This document shows positions 37,631-46,457 of a stretch of DNA of 64,000 bases, in pieces; position 1 is the first letter of the stretch, and the number at the start of each line of letters is the position of its first letter. The notes under the pieces were generated by a model, which saw only the letters and a list, made by a program, of their open reading frames with translations, did no database searches and was not told where the DNA came from. Made by a program: the position numbers and the translations under genes. The stretch is from the NCBI GenBank assembly GCA_019359375.1, contig JAHHHL010000024.1:44316-108315 (forward strand), written 5' to 3'. This DNA comes from Lyngbya sp. HA4199-MV5 (GTDB taxonomy: Bacteria > Cyanobacteriota > Cyanobacteriia > Leptolyngbyales > Leptolyngbyaceae).

Positions 37631-37672
37631 GTATAATCCAATACAAATACCGTGCAGTCGTAACTCTAATAT
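37631..37672 (+). promoter_or_regulatory. NtcA-activated class II promoter of urtABCDE
   Basis: GTA-N8-TAC at 37631-37644 is followed, after 22 nt, by TAATAT at 37667-37672. This matches the NtcA consensus (GTAN8TAC, 20-24 nt, TAN3T) exactly. It lies 126 bp upstream of urtA and predicts nitrogen-starvation induction. The expected leader is about 120 nt. Confidence 0.9.
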
Positions 37673-37798
37673 CACACAGTATTGCAGCGCTCCTCTATAC
37701 ACAGGATGAATTAGCAACGGTTATGAGAGCCGATGTTAAATTTTTGTACTACTCACTTGTGCATATGAGTTTTTTAAAAAGGTAAGGAGAATTGCTTC

Positions 37799-39199
37799 AT
37801 GAAGTCGCGTCAGCCCCTGTTCATACTTGGTGGTATGAATCGTCGCCGGTTTATCCAGTATGGTTCACTTGCACTTGGCTCTAGTATCGTTGCTGCCTGT
37901 TCGAGTGGCGGCGCTCCAACGGCGGAGACCTCTGCGTCGCCCGGTGCTAGCCCAGTCGCATCCACCGCATCCGGTGACGGCATCAAAGTTGGGGTGATGT
38001 ATTCCACGACAGGCTCCATTGCGATTGTAGAAAAATCTTTGCAAGATGCCACCTTTTTGGCGATCGAGCAAATCAACGAAGGCAAAGGTCCCTGGTCTGG
38101 CAAGCAGGGCATTAAGGGTAAGAAGATTGACATGGTGGTTGTCAACCCAGACTCCAACTGGGACTTGTACAACCAGATGTCTAAGCGCTTAATCGATGAA
38201 GACAAGGTGGTTTGCGTTCTCGGCTGCTACACCTCTGCCAGCCGCAAATCGGTATTACCTGTCTTTGAAGAAAAAGACAAAATGCTGTATTACCCCGTTT
38301 ACTACGAAGGCAACGAATGTAGCTCCAACGTCATCTACACGGGTGCTGCGCCCAACCAGCAGATTACAGACTCGATCCCGTATTGCGCCAAGAACTTTGG
38401 TAAGAAAGGCTTCTTCATTGGGTCTGACTACATCTATCCCAAAGAAAGTAACCGGATTGCAAAAGCAGAGCTGGTGAAAGCGGGCGGTCAAGTCGTAGGC
38501 GATGAGTATGCTGCACTGGGCACCACGGAATTTATCACCATCATCAACAAGATCAAGCAAGCCAAGCCCGATTTTGTGTTGAGCAATTTGGTGGGTGACA
38601 GTATCCCAGCGTTCTACAAGCAGTACAAAGATGCTGGCTTGACCTCAGCCGATACGCCGATCATGGCATACCCCACCACCGAAGAAGAAATTTTGGCGAT
38701 GGGGTCTGAGTTTGCAGAAGGGCACTACACCAGCTTTAACTACTTCCAGTCGGTTGATACGCCTGAAAACAAAGCGTTTGTGGAACAGTTCAAAGCGAAA
38801 TTTGGGCAAGACCGTGTCACCAACGGTGTGATGGAAGCCGCTTACCTCCAGACGTTCTTTATGGCGCAAGCGATGGAGAAAGCAGTGGGTGAAGGTAAAG
38901 AGTTGACCACCGCTAACCTGCGTGAAGCCACTCGTGGACAGGAGTTTAAGGCACCTCAGGGTACGGTAAAAGTGGATCCAGACAACTACCACACCTATCT
39001 CTACTCTCGTATTGGTAAGTGGAAAGAAGACGGGCAGGCAGAAATCGTCTTTTCTACCAAAGCGGCGGTGAAGCCCATTCCCTGGAGTCAGGCGTTGTAT
39101 AAGGGTCGGATCTGCAAGCACAAGACACCCGACGATCGCAGCAACCCCACAGTGGAAACCAAGAAAGACATTACCCCTGAGTTTCTCAAGCAGGCTTAA
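37799..39199 (+). CDS. urtA: Urea ABC transporter substrate-binding protein UrtA
   Basis: A 466-residue periplasmic urea-binding lipoprotein. The N-terminus has a Tat-like NRRRFIQYG followed by a lipobox ending VAAC, then a Ser/Ala/Thr-rich linker. The type I periplasmic-binding fold contains GVMYSTTGSIAIVEKSLQDA and PVYYEGNECSSNVIYTGAAPNQQ, typical of UrtA. AAGGAGA lies 8 nt before ATG 37799; the internal ATG 37835 is less likely. A hairpin follows the gene, and urtBCDE continue on the same strand. Confidence 0.96.
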   Translation: MKSRQPLFILGGMNRRRFIQYGSLALGSSIVAACSSGGAPTAETSASPGASPVASTASGDGIKVGVMYSTTGSIAIVEKSLQDATFLAIEQINEGKGPWSGKQGIKGKKIDMVVVNPDSNWDLYNQMSKRLIDEDKVVCVLGCYTSASRKSVLPVFEEKDKMLYYPVYYEGNECSSNVIYTGAAPNQQITDSIPYCAKNFGKKGFFIGSDYIYPKESNRIAKAELVKAGGQVVGDEYAALGTTEFITIINKIKQAKPDFVLSNLVGDSIPAFYKQYKDAGLTSADTPIMAYPTTEEEILAMGSEFAEGHYTSFNYFQSVDTPENKAFVEQFKAKFGQDRVTNGVMEAAYLQTFFMAQAMEKAVGEGKELTTANLREATRGQEFKAPQGTVKVDPDNYHTYLYSRIGKWKEDGQAEIVFSTKAAVKPIPWSQALYKGRICKHKTPDDRSNPTVETKKDITPEFLKQA

Positions 39200-39213
39200 A
39201 CCTGGTTAAGTCT

Positions 39214-39249
39214 GAGCCTGACTGGATGGCATTGCGTCTGGTCAGGCTC
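39214..39249 (+). terminator. Hairpin after urtA, probable attenuator/processing site
   Basis: Perfect 9-bp stem GAGCCTGAC/GTCAGGCTC with an 18-nt loop and no T run. It lies between urtA and urtB. It may let the binding protein be made in excess over the membrane subunits by partial termination or RNA protection. Confidence 0.65.
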
Positions 39250-39313
39250 TCACTAAAGCTGACGTTACGAAGACTGATGGTATCGATGCAATTTGGGTTA
39301 AGTAGGGGGGTTC

Positions 39314-40261
39314 ATGGATTTTGTTTCGTCTCTGGTATACCTGGCACAGTCATCGCCACCAGCCAAAAGCATTGACCCGATCGCCTTTGCCAATCAGCTT
39401 TTGAACGGGATTGGCATTGTCGGTATTCTGCTGCTGACAGGCTTGGGTTTGGCGATCACATTTGGAGTCATGCGGATTATTAATCTGGCGCATGGTGAAT
39501 TCATCATGTTGGGCGCTTACACCACGTTTGTGCTCCAGAAGAACTTCAAGATGGATTTGCTGCTGACGATTCCCTTCGCGTTTATTGTGACCGCGGTGAT
39601 TGGCGCGATCGTTGAAATCACCATCATCCGTAAGCTGTATGGGCGACCGCTGGAAACGCTGCTGGCAACGTGGGGACTCAGTATTGTGCTGCAAGGCATC
39701 GTCAAGCTGATCTTTACAGCGCAGTTGAAATACGTGAAAGCGCCGCCATATATTAAAGGCAACCTTTCACTCTTTAAGGCGGGTGGTCAATCGGTTGAGA
39801 TTTCCTACTATCGCCTGTTTATCTTTTTTGTGGCGCTGGCGCTACTGGCACTGACCGCATTCTTGCTGTATCAAACCTCTTTGGGTCGTCAAATTCGTGC
39901 CGTCACACAAAACCGCGATATGACACGTTGCCTGGGCGTGAATACAAGCCTGGTTGATATGGTGACGTTTGCCTACGGTTGTGGGTTGGCAGGCATTGCA
40001 GGGGCAGTCATTTCCTCCCTAAAGAGTGTTGCACCACCGATGGGGCAAGATTACCTGGTAGATGCGTGGATGACCGTTGTGACAGGTGGGGTGGACAAAT
40101 TGATTGGGGTTCTGGCAGGGTCGGTACTGATTGGATCTGCTAACTCCGCGATCGCCTACTTGCTGAACGATCCGGCGGCACGAGTCATTGTTCTGTTTGC
40201 GGTCATTGTTCTCATTCGCTACCGTCCTGAAGGTCTATTTACGGTGCAGAAGCGGGCGTAG
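39314..40261 (+). CDS. urtB: Urea ABC transporter permease UrtB
   Basis: A 315-residue LivH-type inner-membrane permease with about eight helices. GLGLAITFGVMRIINLAHGEFIMLGAY and DAWMTVVTGGVDKLIGVLAGS are family landmarks. A G-rich ribosome site (AGGGGGG) precedes ATG 39314. It is the second gene of the urt operon and pairs with UrtC to form the channel. Confidence 0.95.
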   Translation: MDFVSSLVYLAQSSPPAKSIDPIAFANQLLNGIGIVGILLLTGLGLAITFGVMRIINLAHGEFIMLGAYTTFVLQKNFKMDLLLTIPFAFIVTAVIGAIVEITIIRKLYGRPLETLLATWGLSIVLQGIVKLIFTAQLKYVKAPPYIKGNLSLFKAGGQSVEISYYRLFIFFVALALLALTAFLLYQTSLGRQIRAVTQNRDMTRCLGVNTSLVDMVTFAYGCGLAGIAGAVISSLKSVAPPMGQDYLVDAWMTVVTGGVDKLIGVLAGSVLIGSANSAIAYLLNDPAARVIVLFAVIVLIRYRPEGLFTVQKRA

Positions 40262-40274
40262 AAAAGTTTTTAGT

Positions 40275-40335
40275 TTTTGGTTGTTAGTTCAGAACGAAGG
40301 TTTAGTCTAACAACTAACATCTAACAACTAACAAC
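40275..40335. repeat. Short AACTAAC-type repeats between urtB and urtC
   Basis: TTTTTGGTTGTTAGTT, then CTAACAACTAACATCTAACAAC. The two arms are partly complementary and could fold back. The same type of repeat is found at 16920-16990. Confidence 0.65.
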
Positions 40336-40374
40336 TATTCGATGGTTGATGATCGACATAAGGGAGAGTTTAAA

Positions 40375-41616
40375 GTGACAGAGGTAATGGGTCGGCTGCG
40401 ACAATCAACCGTACCAGTCAAGCTACTGGCGATCGGAGGCATTGCTTTTTTGATTCTCGCCATTCTGCCGTTTGTTGCGGGTGAGTTTCAGGCAAACCTG
40501 ATGGCGAAGCTCCTACTCTTTGGGGTGCTTGGCGTTTCGCTTGATCTGGTCTGGGGCTTCACAGGTATTCTCAGCTTTGCTCACGGCGTTTTCTTCACGC
40601 TGGGTGGGTACGCGATGGCATATTACCTGAAGCTAAACCTGGCGGCTTCTGCCAATACTTATGGCGGCACATTACCAGACTTTATGGTGTGGAATGGGTT
40701 GAAAGAGTTGCCGTGGTTTATTGCACCCTTGCAGTTTTTTCCCATTGCCGCGATCGCGATGGTGGCGCTTCCCGCAGCCTTTGCCTACGTGATTGGCTGG
40801 TTCATTTTTCGGTCTAAAGTCAGTGGGGTGTATATCACCATCATTACGTTGGCGATCGCGTCGGCGCTGACGACCTTCTTTGTCAGTCAACAAGCCTATA
40901 CAGGCGGCACAAACGGCATTACCGATGTTTCTAAATTGACGCTGTTTGGCGGGTTGGTGATTCCGCCGATCGGTCTGTACTTCATGATTCTCATCTTTGC
41001 TGCGGTTGTGCTGGCAGGCAGTTATTGGCTCACACAGTCGAACTTCGGCTTGATTCTGCGTTCCATTAAAGAGAACGAAAAGCGGATTTCCTATCTGGGC
41101 TATGACGTTGCCAGCTTCAAGATTTTTGTCTGGACGCTATCAGCAGGCATTGCGGGCATTGCAGGCGGCTTGTTTGTACCATTGAATCGCTTTATCTCGC
41201 CAGTTTATTTGGGTGTGGCGTTTGGTACTCAGGTGGTCATTTGGGTCGCGGTTGGCGGACGAGGTACGCTGGTTGGTCCGTTGATTGCGGCGATTCTGCT
41301 GGGTCAACTGCAAAACTCGGTCGATCGCGTCACTCAGGATTGGCAGTTGATCGTCGGCATTATTCTGCTGGTCGTGGTGCTGTTTCTGCCGGATGGTTTG
41401 ATGGGTTTGCTGCCCAAGCAGTTTAGGCTGGCGGAACAAACAAGCCTTCGACCCAAGCCAAGTTCCACGACATCGGGGTTTGTGCAGGCGCGAGTGTTTG
41501 ACTGGTTTACCCCGCTGCAACGGCTAGTGCGGGTGATGGGTCGATCGCTCACCTCGCTGGTCAGTGCAGAGCGCGGCTCAACGCCAGCGTCGAAAGGTCG
41601 CTCAAAGCTGAGATAG
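40375..41616 (+). CDS. urtC: Urea ABC transporter permease UrtC
   Basis: A 413-residue LivM-type permease. GVLGVSLDLVWGFTGILSFAHGVFFTLGGYAMAYYL and LSAGIAGIAGGLFVPLNRFISP are typical. AGGGAGA at 40361-40367 lies 7 nt before GTG 40375, so this start is preferred; ATG 40342 is in frame but has no SD and lies next to the intergenic repeat. The C-terminal 40 residues are an extended basic tail. It is the third urt gene. Confidence 0.93.
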   Translation: MTEVMGRLRQSTVPVKLLAIGGIAFLILAILPFVAGEFQANLMAKLLLFGVLGVSLDLVWGFTGILSFAHGVFFTLGGYAMAYYLKLNLAASANTYGGTLPDFMVWNGLKELPWFIAPLQFFPIAAIAMVALPAAFAYVIGWFIFRSKVSGVYITIITLAIASALTTFFVSQQAYTGGTNGITDVSKLTLFGGLVIPPIGLYFMILIFAAVVLAGSYWLTQSNFGLILRSIKENEKRISYLGYDVASFKIFVWTLSAGIAGIAGGLFVPLNRFISPVYLGVAFGTQVVIWVAVGGRGTLVGPLIAAILLGQLQNSVDRVTQDWQLIVGIILLVVVLFLPDGLMGLLPKQFRLAEQTSLRPKPSSTTSGFVQARVFDWFTPLQRLVRVMGRSLTSLVSAERGSTPASKGRSKLR

Positions 41617-41734
41617 ACACTCAGCGCAGGTGGCTTCTGATGCGTCTGTTGAAAGGGCTATCTACATCACAGAACGGCATTGCCAGAAAATGTTAGGTTA
41701 CGGTAACAAATTTTGAACACACAAGGCTAGGTCT

Positions 41735-42532
41735 ATGGATACACTTCTGTCTACCAGCGATTCTAAGGCAGAACCCCTCGAAGCGATTTTGTCTGTGAAA
41801 GATGTGAGAGTTGTGTTCTCTGGCTTTCAGGCGATCAAAGGCGTAAGTCTGGATGTGGCTGACAAGGAAATTGTGACCATCATTGGACCGAATGGCGCAG
41901 GCAAAAGCACGCTCCTGGATGCGATCGTGGGTAAGTCGCCAGTTGCCTCTGGAAACGTCTATTACAAGGGGCAGGACATTACCAACCGCAGCCCTCACGC
42001 GATCGCGCATATGGGGATTGGTCGCAAATTCCAAAATCCCAACGTTTACAACGACCTCACTGTGTTTGAGAACATTCTGCTGGCGCTGAAAGGGTCGCAC
42101 GGCGTGTTTTCATCCATTAAAACAAAGCTCACCAGCGTCAAGAAAGCCAAGATTGAATCGGTGCTAGAGCGTATTGGTTTGTTGGACAAAGCCTTTACCA
42201 AAGTCTCTTCGCTCTCTCATGGGCAAAAGCAATGGATTGAGATTGGCATGGTGCTGGCGCAAGATCCCACCGTGGTGCTGCTGGATGAACCAACCGCAGG
42301 GATGACTCCGGATGAAACCCACGACACGGGTGAGATTATCAAAACCCTCGCGCACCAGCACGCGGTTGTGGTCATTGAGCACGATATGGAGTTTGTGAAA
42401 CAAATTGCGCAGCGCATTGTGGTGTTGCATCAGGGCGAAAAGTTAACCGAAGGCTCCGTGCAAGAAGTCCAGTCAAATCCCAAAGTTATTGAGGTGTATT
42501 TAGGTCGTGAACGAATCGATGCCGCTGCTTAA
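41735..42532 (+). CDS. urtD: Urea ABC transporter ATPase UrtD
   Basis: A 265-residue LivG-type ATPase. Walker A is GPNGAGKSTLLDAI, the signature is LSHGQKQWIEIG and Walker B is VVLLDEPTAGM. The unusual SHGQKQ signature is typical of UrtD. It lies 118 bp after urtC with no clear terminator between them. Its 3' end overlaps urtE by 14 bp. Confidence 0.95.
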   Translation: MDTLLSTSDSKAEPLEAILSVKDVRVVFSGFQAIKGVSLDVADKEIVTIIGPNGAGKSTLLDAIVGKSPVASGNVYYKGQDITNRSPHAIAHMGIGRKFQNPNVYNDLTVFENILLALKGSHGVFSSIKTKLTSVKKAKIESVLERIGLLDKAFTKVSSLSHGQKQWIEIGMVLAQDPTVVLLDEPTAGMTPDETHDTGEIIKTLAHQHAVVVIEHDMEFVKQIAQRIVVLHQGEKLTEGSVQEVQSNPKVIEVYLGRERIDAAA

Positions 42533-43220
42533 CCTAACAGATGTGACCGTTTCCTATGGTCAAACGCCTGTGTTGTTCAACGTGGATATGGCTGTTGAAA
42601 AGGGTGAAATTGCCTGTATTTTGGGGCGCAATGGCGTTGGTAAAACGACGCTGCTCCGGAGTGTGATTGGTCTCAATAAAGTGATGTCTGGCAGCATTGT
42701 GTTTGATGCGGATGAAATTACCAAGACCCCGACGTATTTGCGCGCTCGCTATGGCATTTCGTTCATCCCCCAGGGACGCGAAATCATCCCCTACCTGTCG
42801 GTGCTGGACAACTTGAAGCTGGGGATGACGGCAGCCAAAGACAAACCCAAGAAGATCTCGGAGGAAATTTTTGAATTCTTCCCCATGCTCAAGCAGCATC
42901 TCAAGCGGCAGGGCGGGCTTCTGAGTGGTGGGCAACAACAGCAATTGGCGATCGCCCGTGGTCTGCTCAGCAATCCCAAAATCATGCTGTTGGATGAGCC
43001 AACGGAAGGCATTCAACCGTCGATCGTGCAGGAAATTGAAGACACCCTTAAGCGCATCAACCGCGAAAAGGGGATCACAGTGGTGGTCGTCGAACAGAAG
43101 ATTGACTTTGCACGGCAGCTTGCCCAGAAGTTTTTCATCATGGAAAAGGGTTCGGTGGTGGCAAAAGGTCATACAGCCGATCTCAGCGATGCACTTGTAC
43201 ACAAATATCTGGCGGTATAG
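42519..43220 (+). CDS. urtE: Urea ABC transporter ATPase UrtE
   Basis: A 233-residue LivF-type ATPase. GRNGVGKTTLLRSVIG (Walker A), LLSGGQQQQLAIARGLL (signature) and IMLLDEPTEGIQPSIV (Walker B) are intact. ATG 42519 lies inside the end of urtD, so translation is probably coupled; an in-frame GTG at 42507 is the alternative. It is the last gene of the operon. Confidence 0.95.
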   Translation: MPLLNLTDVTVSYGQTPVLFNVDMAVEKGEIACILGRNGVGKTTLLRSVIGLNKVMSGSIVFDADEITKTPTYLRARYGISFIPQGREIIPYLSVLDNLKLGMTAAKDKPKKISEEIFEFFPMLKQHLKRQGGLLSGGQQQQLAIARGLLSNPKIMLLDEPTEGIQPSIVQEIEDTLKRINREKGITVVVVEQKIDFARQLAQKFFIMEKGSVVAKGHTADLSDALVHKYLAV

Positions 43221-43386
43221 CTTCGTTGCCTTGCTGTACGCTTTTATAGGAGCCGCCACGAACCCACACGTATCGTCTGTCCTGATACGGTCTAGCCTGT
43301 CCAGTCTTGCGATCAAATAGAGGCGGTTCCTCTGCGTTGATCTGATCGCTGTAACGGTTCAATGGTGGTAGTTCCAGTCACCGTAG

Positions 43387-43749
43387 ATCAGTTATTCATC
43401 CCTGGAGGATTTTCTGGTCGCGTTTTGGGAAGGCTTTTTCCTTAAAAAAGATGCCAACAATCTGCTAACGATGCTATGGACGTGGCAAAACGGTGATATT
43501 AGCCTCACGCCAGGGTTCGATGGCGATTTTGAGAAAGCGTTGGGAGCGATCAAAGCAAAGACGATCGTCATGCCTGCGGAGATGGATCTCTACTTTCCAC
43601 CGGAAGACAACGAATACGAAGTGAAATACATGCCCAATGCCGAATTCCGCGCCATTAAATCGGTTTGGGGACATTTTGCAGGTGGCGGCGTGAATGCCGT
43701 AGATACCAAGTTCATCGACGATGCCATCAAAGAATTACTGGCAAGTTGA
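43387..43749 (+). pseudogene. Remnant of an alpha/beta hydrolase (MetX/homoserine acetyltransferase-like), C-terminal third
   Basis: After TAG at 43384 the frame reads SLEDFLVAFWEGFF, NNLLTMLWTWQNGDIS, AKTIVMPAEMDLYFPPEDN and SVWGHFAGGGVNAVD to a stop at 43749. The last two blocks hold the catalytic Asp and His of a MetX-like alpha/beta hydrolase. The nucleophile Ser domain (about 220 residues) is absent upstream, so this is a 5'-deleted remnant. An ATG at 43471 could start a 92-residue product, but it would lack the active site. It directly follows the urt operon. Confidence 0.8.
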
Positions 43750-43767
43750 GCAGGGCAAGTTCCATCC

Positions 43768-43796
43768 ATAGGGACGTTCCATGAAACGTTCCTACA
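43768..43796. repeat. Interspersed palindrome (TGTAGGGACG type), copy 2
   Basis: ATAGGGACGTTCCATG...AACGTTCCTACA, similar to 6303-6332. It lies 19 bp after the pseudogene. Confidence 0.6.
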
Positions 43797-43903
43797 AGAT
43801 CGCCGATTCATCGTTGCTGGTATGAAGCCATAAATCTGATACAACAAACAGAGAGCGAGTTTTTTGCCCGATCGATTCTGCTCACTCTGTACCGACGTAT
43901 CAA

Positions 43904-44566
43904 ATGGCGATGAAAATAAAACACGCGATCAATTTGCATAAAGGGCTAACGGCGGCGATCGTGGTCGGTCTCATGCTGGCGTACCAGAATTTTACGCTTG
44001 GTCCCTGGGTTTACCTATCGCTACACGGTATTTACGGGTTTCTCTGGTTGCTCAAAGATCGACTGTATCCCGATCGCCAGTGGGAGCAGGAGATTTCTCT
44101 TGGCACTGGGATTGGTGCGTTTGGGTTGCTCATGCTTTATTGGGTTGCACCCTTTCTGCTGATTAGCCGTGGCACGGTGCCACCTCTGCCCCTGGTGGCG
44201 CTGGCGATCGCGCTGAATTTGGTGGGCACCTTCCTGCATTACGTCAGCGATGCCCAAAAGTATTACACCCTCAAATATCAACCGGGACTCATTACCGAAG
44301 GCTGCTTTGCCCGTAGTCGCAACCCTAATTATCTGGGTGAGATTCTCATTTATGTCTCCTTTGCGCTGCTGGCACAGCATTGGTTGCCTTTCGCCATCCT
44401 GGCACTGTTCGTCGGTGTAGTTTTTGTGCCCAACATGCGTAAAAAAGACCAATCTCTCTCTCGTTATTCAGCCTTTGCTGACTACCAGGCTACGTCTGGA
44501 CTGCTGCTACCCAAATTCTTTGGTGCGTCTGCTGCCGAAACTACCGCATCGATCGAGAAGCCCTAA
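43904..44566 (+). CDS. ICMT/DUF1295-like membrane methyltransferase-family protein
   Basis: A 220-residue inner-membrane protein with five or six helices. The C-terminal part has KYQPGLITEGCFARSRNPNYLGEILIY, the RNPNYLGE motif of isoprenylcysteine carboxyl methyltransferase and related (PEMT, DUF1295) proteins, where it binds S-adenosylmethionine. The substrate is unknown and may be a lipid or quinone. The stop codon abuts the GTG of the next gene, so the two are translationally linked. Confidence 0.75.
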   Translation: MAMKIKHAINLHKGLTAAIVVGLMLAYQNFTLGPWVYLSLHGIYGFLWLLKDRLYPDRQWEQEISLGTGIGAFGLLMLYWVAPFLLISRGTVPPLPLVALAIALNLVGTFLHYVSDAQKYYTLKYQPGLITEGCFARSRNPNYLGEILIYVSFALLAQHWLPFAILALFVGVVFVPNMRKKDQSLSRYSAFADYQATSGLLLPKFFGASAAETTASIEKP

Positions 44567-46330
44567 GTGACGCAGACACAAACCCCCATGAACGTTGCGG
44601 CTGACCAAAATCATCCCCTCTCTCCCACCTGGTTGCGATTACTCGTCATCGTTCTGCTGGTTGTGGGGATCGCGTTTCGCTTTGTGAACCTGAACCATAA
44701 GGTCTATACCCCCGATGAAGTGGAGACAACGTTACGAGCAGCGGGCTACACCCAGCAGGAAGCCGCTCAAACCGTCTTTCAAAATGAGGTCATTGCAGCG
44801 AAAGATTTGCAGCGCTTTCAGTGGCTAAAGCCAGGAAGTACAGCCGTTGATACGGTGCGATCGCTCACCCTGGAAGCTCCTCAACATCCTCCTCTATATT
44901 TTTTGCTCGATCGCCTCTGGATTCAAGTTTTGGGCAACCCCATACAGGCCCTCTTTGGCAGTCCACTCACGGCATCACGACTACTGCCCGCCCTGCTGAG
45001 CCTGTTAGCGCTCCCGTTGATGGCAACCCTTGCCTGGGAGTTGTTTGCTTCGCCCGCCATTGCTTTGCTGTCCACGGCTTTTCTGGCGCTTTGCCCCTTA
45101 GCAATGCTGTTTGCTCAAACAGCATGTCCCGTGACCTTGCTGATGCTTGCTGTGGTTGCTAGCCACTACCTGCTTCTGCGAGCAACCCGACTCTCCGACG
45201 TGCCCAAAATTCGATCGCGCGATGTGCTCAAGCGTCCACCATCGGCGTGGCTACACTGGGGGCCTTATGCGCTGGTTGCCACGTTGGGGCTATATACGCA
45301 ACCGTTGTTTGCCCTCACGCTGATTGGTCATGCCATGTGGATCATGCAGAGCGCGATCGCCCGACCAAGGGGCAGCTTCCAGCAGATGTTAAATGGCTTC
45401 TGGCTCTCGTTATTGGTGGCGGGTCTGCTGTTCGTGCCCTGGCTTCTGGTTTGGGTTGCCAACGCTGAGCGTGCTACCAGTCAGTGGACTATCAGCCTCT
45501 CAAGCCTGGAGCATCTGGGAGCGCTTTGGCTGTTGAATGTGACAACGGTGTTTCTAGACGTAGATTTTGGGTTTGGTCATGCATGGACGTGGGTGGTGCG
45601 ATTGCCCCTTGCAGTGCTGGTGGTGTGGGCGTTGTATGCCCTTTACCAACGCGCCGATCGCGCCTGGTTCTTTGTGCTGACATCCACCGTCATGCCCTTT
45701 TTAGTGCTGATGCTGTCCGATCTTGTCCTCAACAGCCAGCGATCGACAGTAAATCAGTATTTAGCGCTGTGTTACCCCGGTGTGCAGTTGGCAGTTGCCT
45801 CTTTTCTAGCAACTAAACTGACACCAAAACCCCATTACCTCAGCCCCAGACCACACCGTTCAGTGGGATCATCTCGTTTTGTGCTGCGACTTACCCCCTA
45901 CACCTGGACACTGATGAAGCGCATGGTGTGGCGTGGCGTTTTGCTGACCCTTTTCGTAGCCAGCCTTGCATCTAATACCGTCAGCGCCGCCTCTCTAACC
46001 TGGTGGCACGAGCACCAAAACTACTTTAATGCCGCCATCGCCGATCGCCTCAATACAGAACCATCTCCTCTACTGCTCAGTGATGCTGGCGACGATGCCA
46101 CAAACCTGGATAATCTCATGTCGCTCAGCTATCGGCTCAACCCCAACGTGCGGATGCTGCTTCTGCAAGATGCCAATTGGGTGACCAGCGAGACCTTCAT
46201 GTCGCAAACGGCTGACTCAACGGTGATCGCCTTTCGCCCGTCGCGATCGCTCAAACAAGCGCTGGAGCGATCGCATCCCCTCCAACCCTTTTTGCCTGAA
46301 GCTGAAGTCTGGTTAGCGCCAACTCCTTGA
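44567..46330 (+). CDS. GT39/ArnT-like polytopic membrane glycosyltransferase, 587 aa
   Basis: A paralogue of the 532-residue protein at 24920-26518. It shares the N-terminal helix followed by FRFVNLNHKVYTPDEVETTLRAAGY, with the Asp-Glu pair expected for GT-C catalysis, and APQHPPLYFLLDRLW. About ten helices are visible. The GTG start directly follows the stop of the methyltransferase-like gene and has GAGAAG upstream; ATG 44588 is the alternative. It probably transfers a lipid-linked sugar outside the membrane; donor and acceptor are unknown. Confidence 0.72.
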   Translation: MTQTQTPMNVAADQNHPLSPTWLRLLVIVLLVVGIAFRFVNLNHKVYTPDEVETTLRAAGYTQQEAAQTVFQNEVIAAKDLQRFQWLKPGSTAVDTVRSLTLEAPQHPPLYFLLDRLWIQVLGNPIQALFGSPLTASRLLPALLSLLALPLMATLAWELFASPAIALLSTAFLALCPLAMLFAQTACPVTLLMLAVVASHYLLLRATRLSDVPKIRSRDVLKRPPSAWLHWGPYALVATLGLYTQPLFALTLIGHAMWIMQSAIARPRGSFQQMLNGFWLSLLVAGLLFVPWLLVWVANAERATSQWTISLSSLEHLGALWLLNVTTVFLDVDFGFGHAWTWVVRLPLAVLVVWALYALYQRADRAWFFVLTSTVMPFLVLMLSDLVLNSQRSTVNQYLALCYPGVQLAVASFLATKLTPKPHYLSPRPHRSVGSSRFVLRLTPYTWTLMKRMVWRGVLLTLFVASLASNTVSAASLTWWHEHQNYFNAAIADRLNTEPSPLLLSDAGDDATNLDNLMSLSYRLNPNVRMLLLQDANWVTSETFMSQTADSTVIAFRPSRSLKQALERSHPLQPFLPEAEVWLAPTP

Positions 46331-46440
46331 ATCGCCCTGCATTGCCTGTTAGGCAACCCTCGGAGGTTTTAACCAGGAATTGAGCGTTGGTTAACGTAGC
46401 AGTCTAAACCTCCAAGGTTTTAGTCAATGCCTAAGTCCTG

Positions 46441-46446
46441 TATAAT
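46441..46446 (+). promoter_or_regulatory. -10 box of the riboswitch-mnx transcript
   Basis: Consensus TATAAT placed so that transcription would start around 46453, at the edge of the aptamer. The -35 region is weak. Confidence 0.7.
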
Positions 46447-46457
46447 CATAATGTTTG

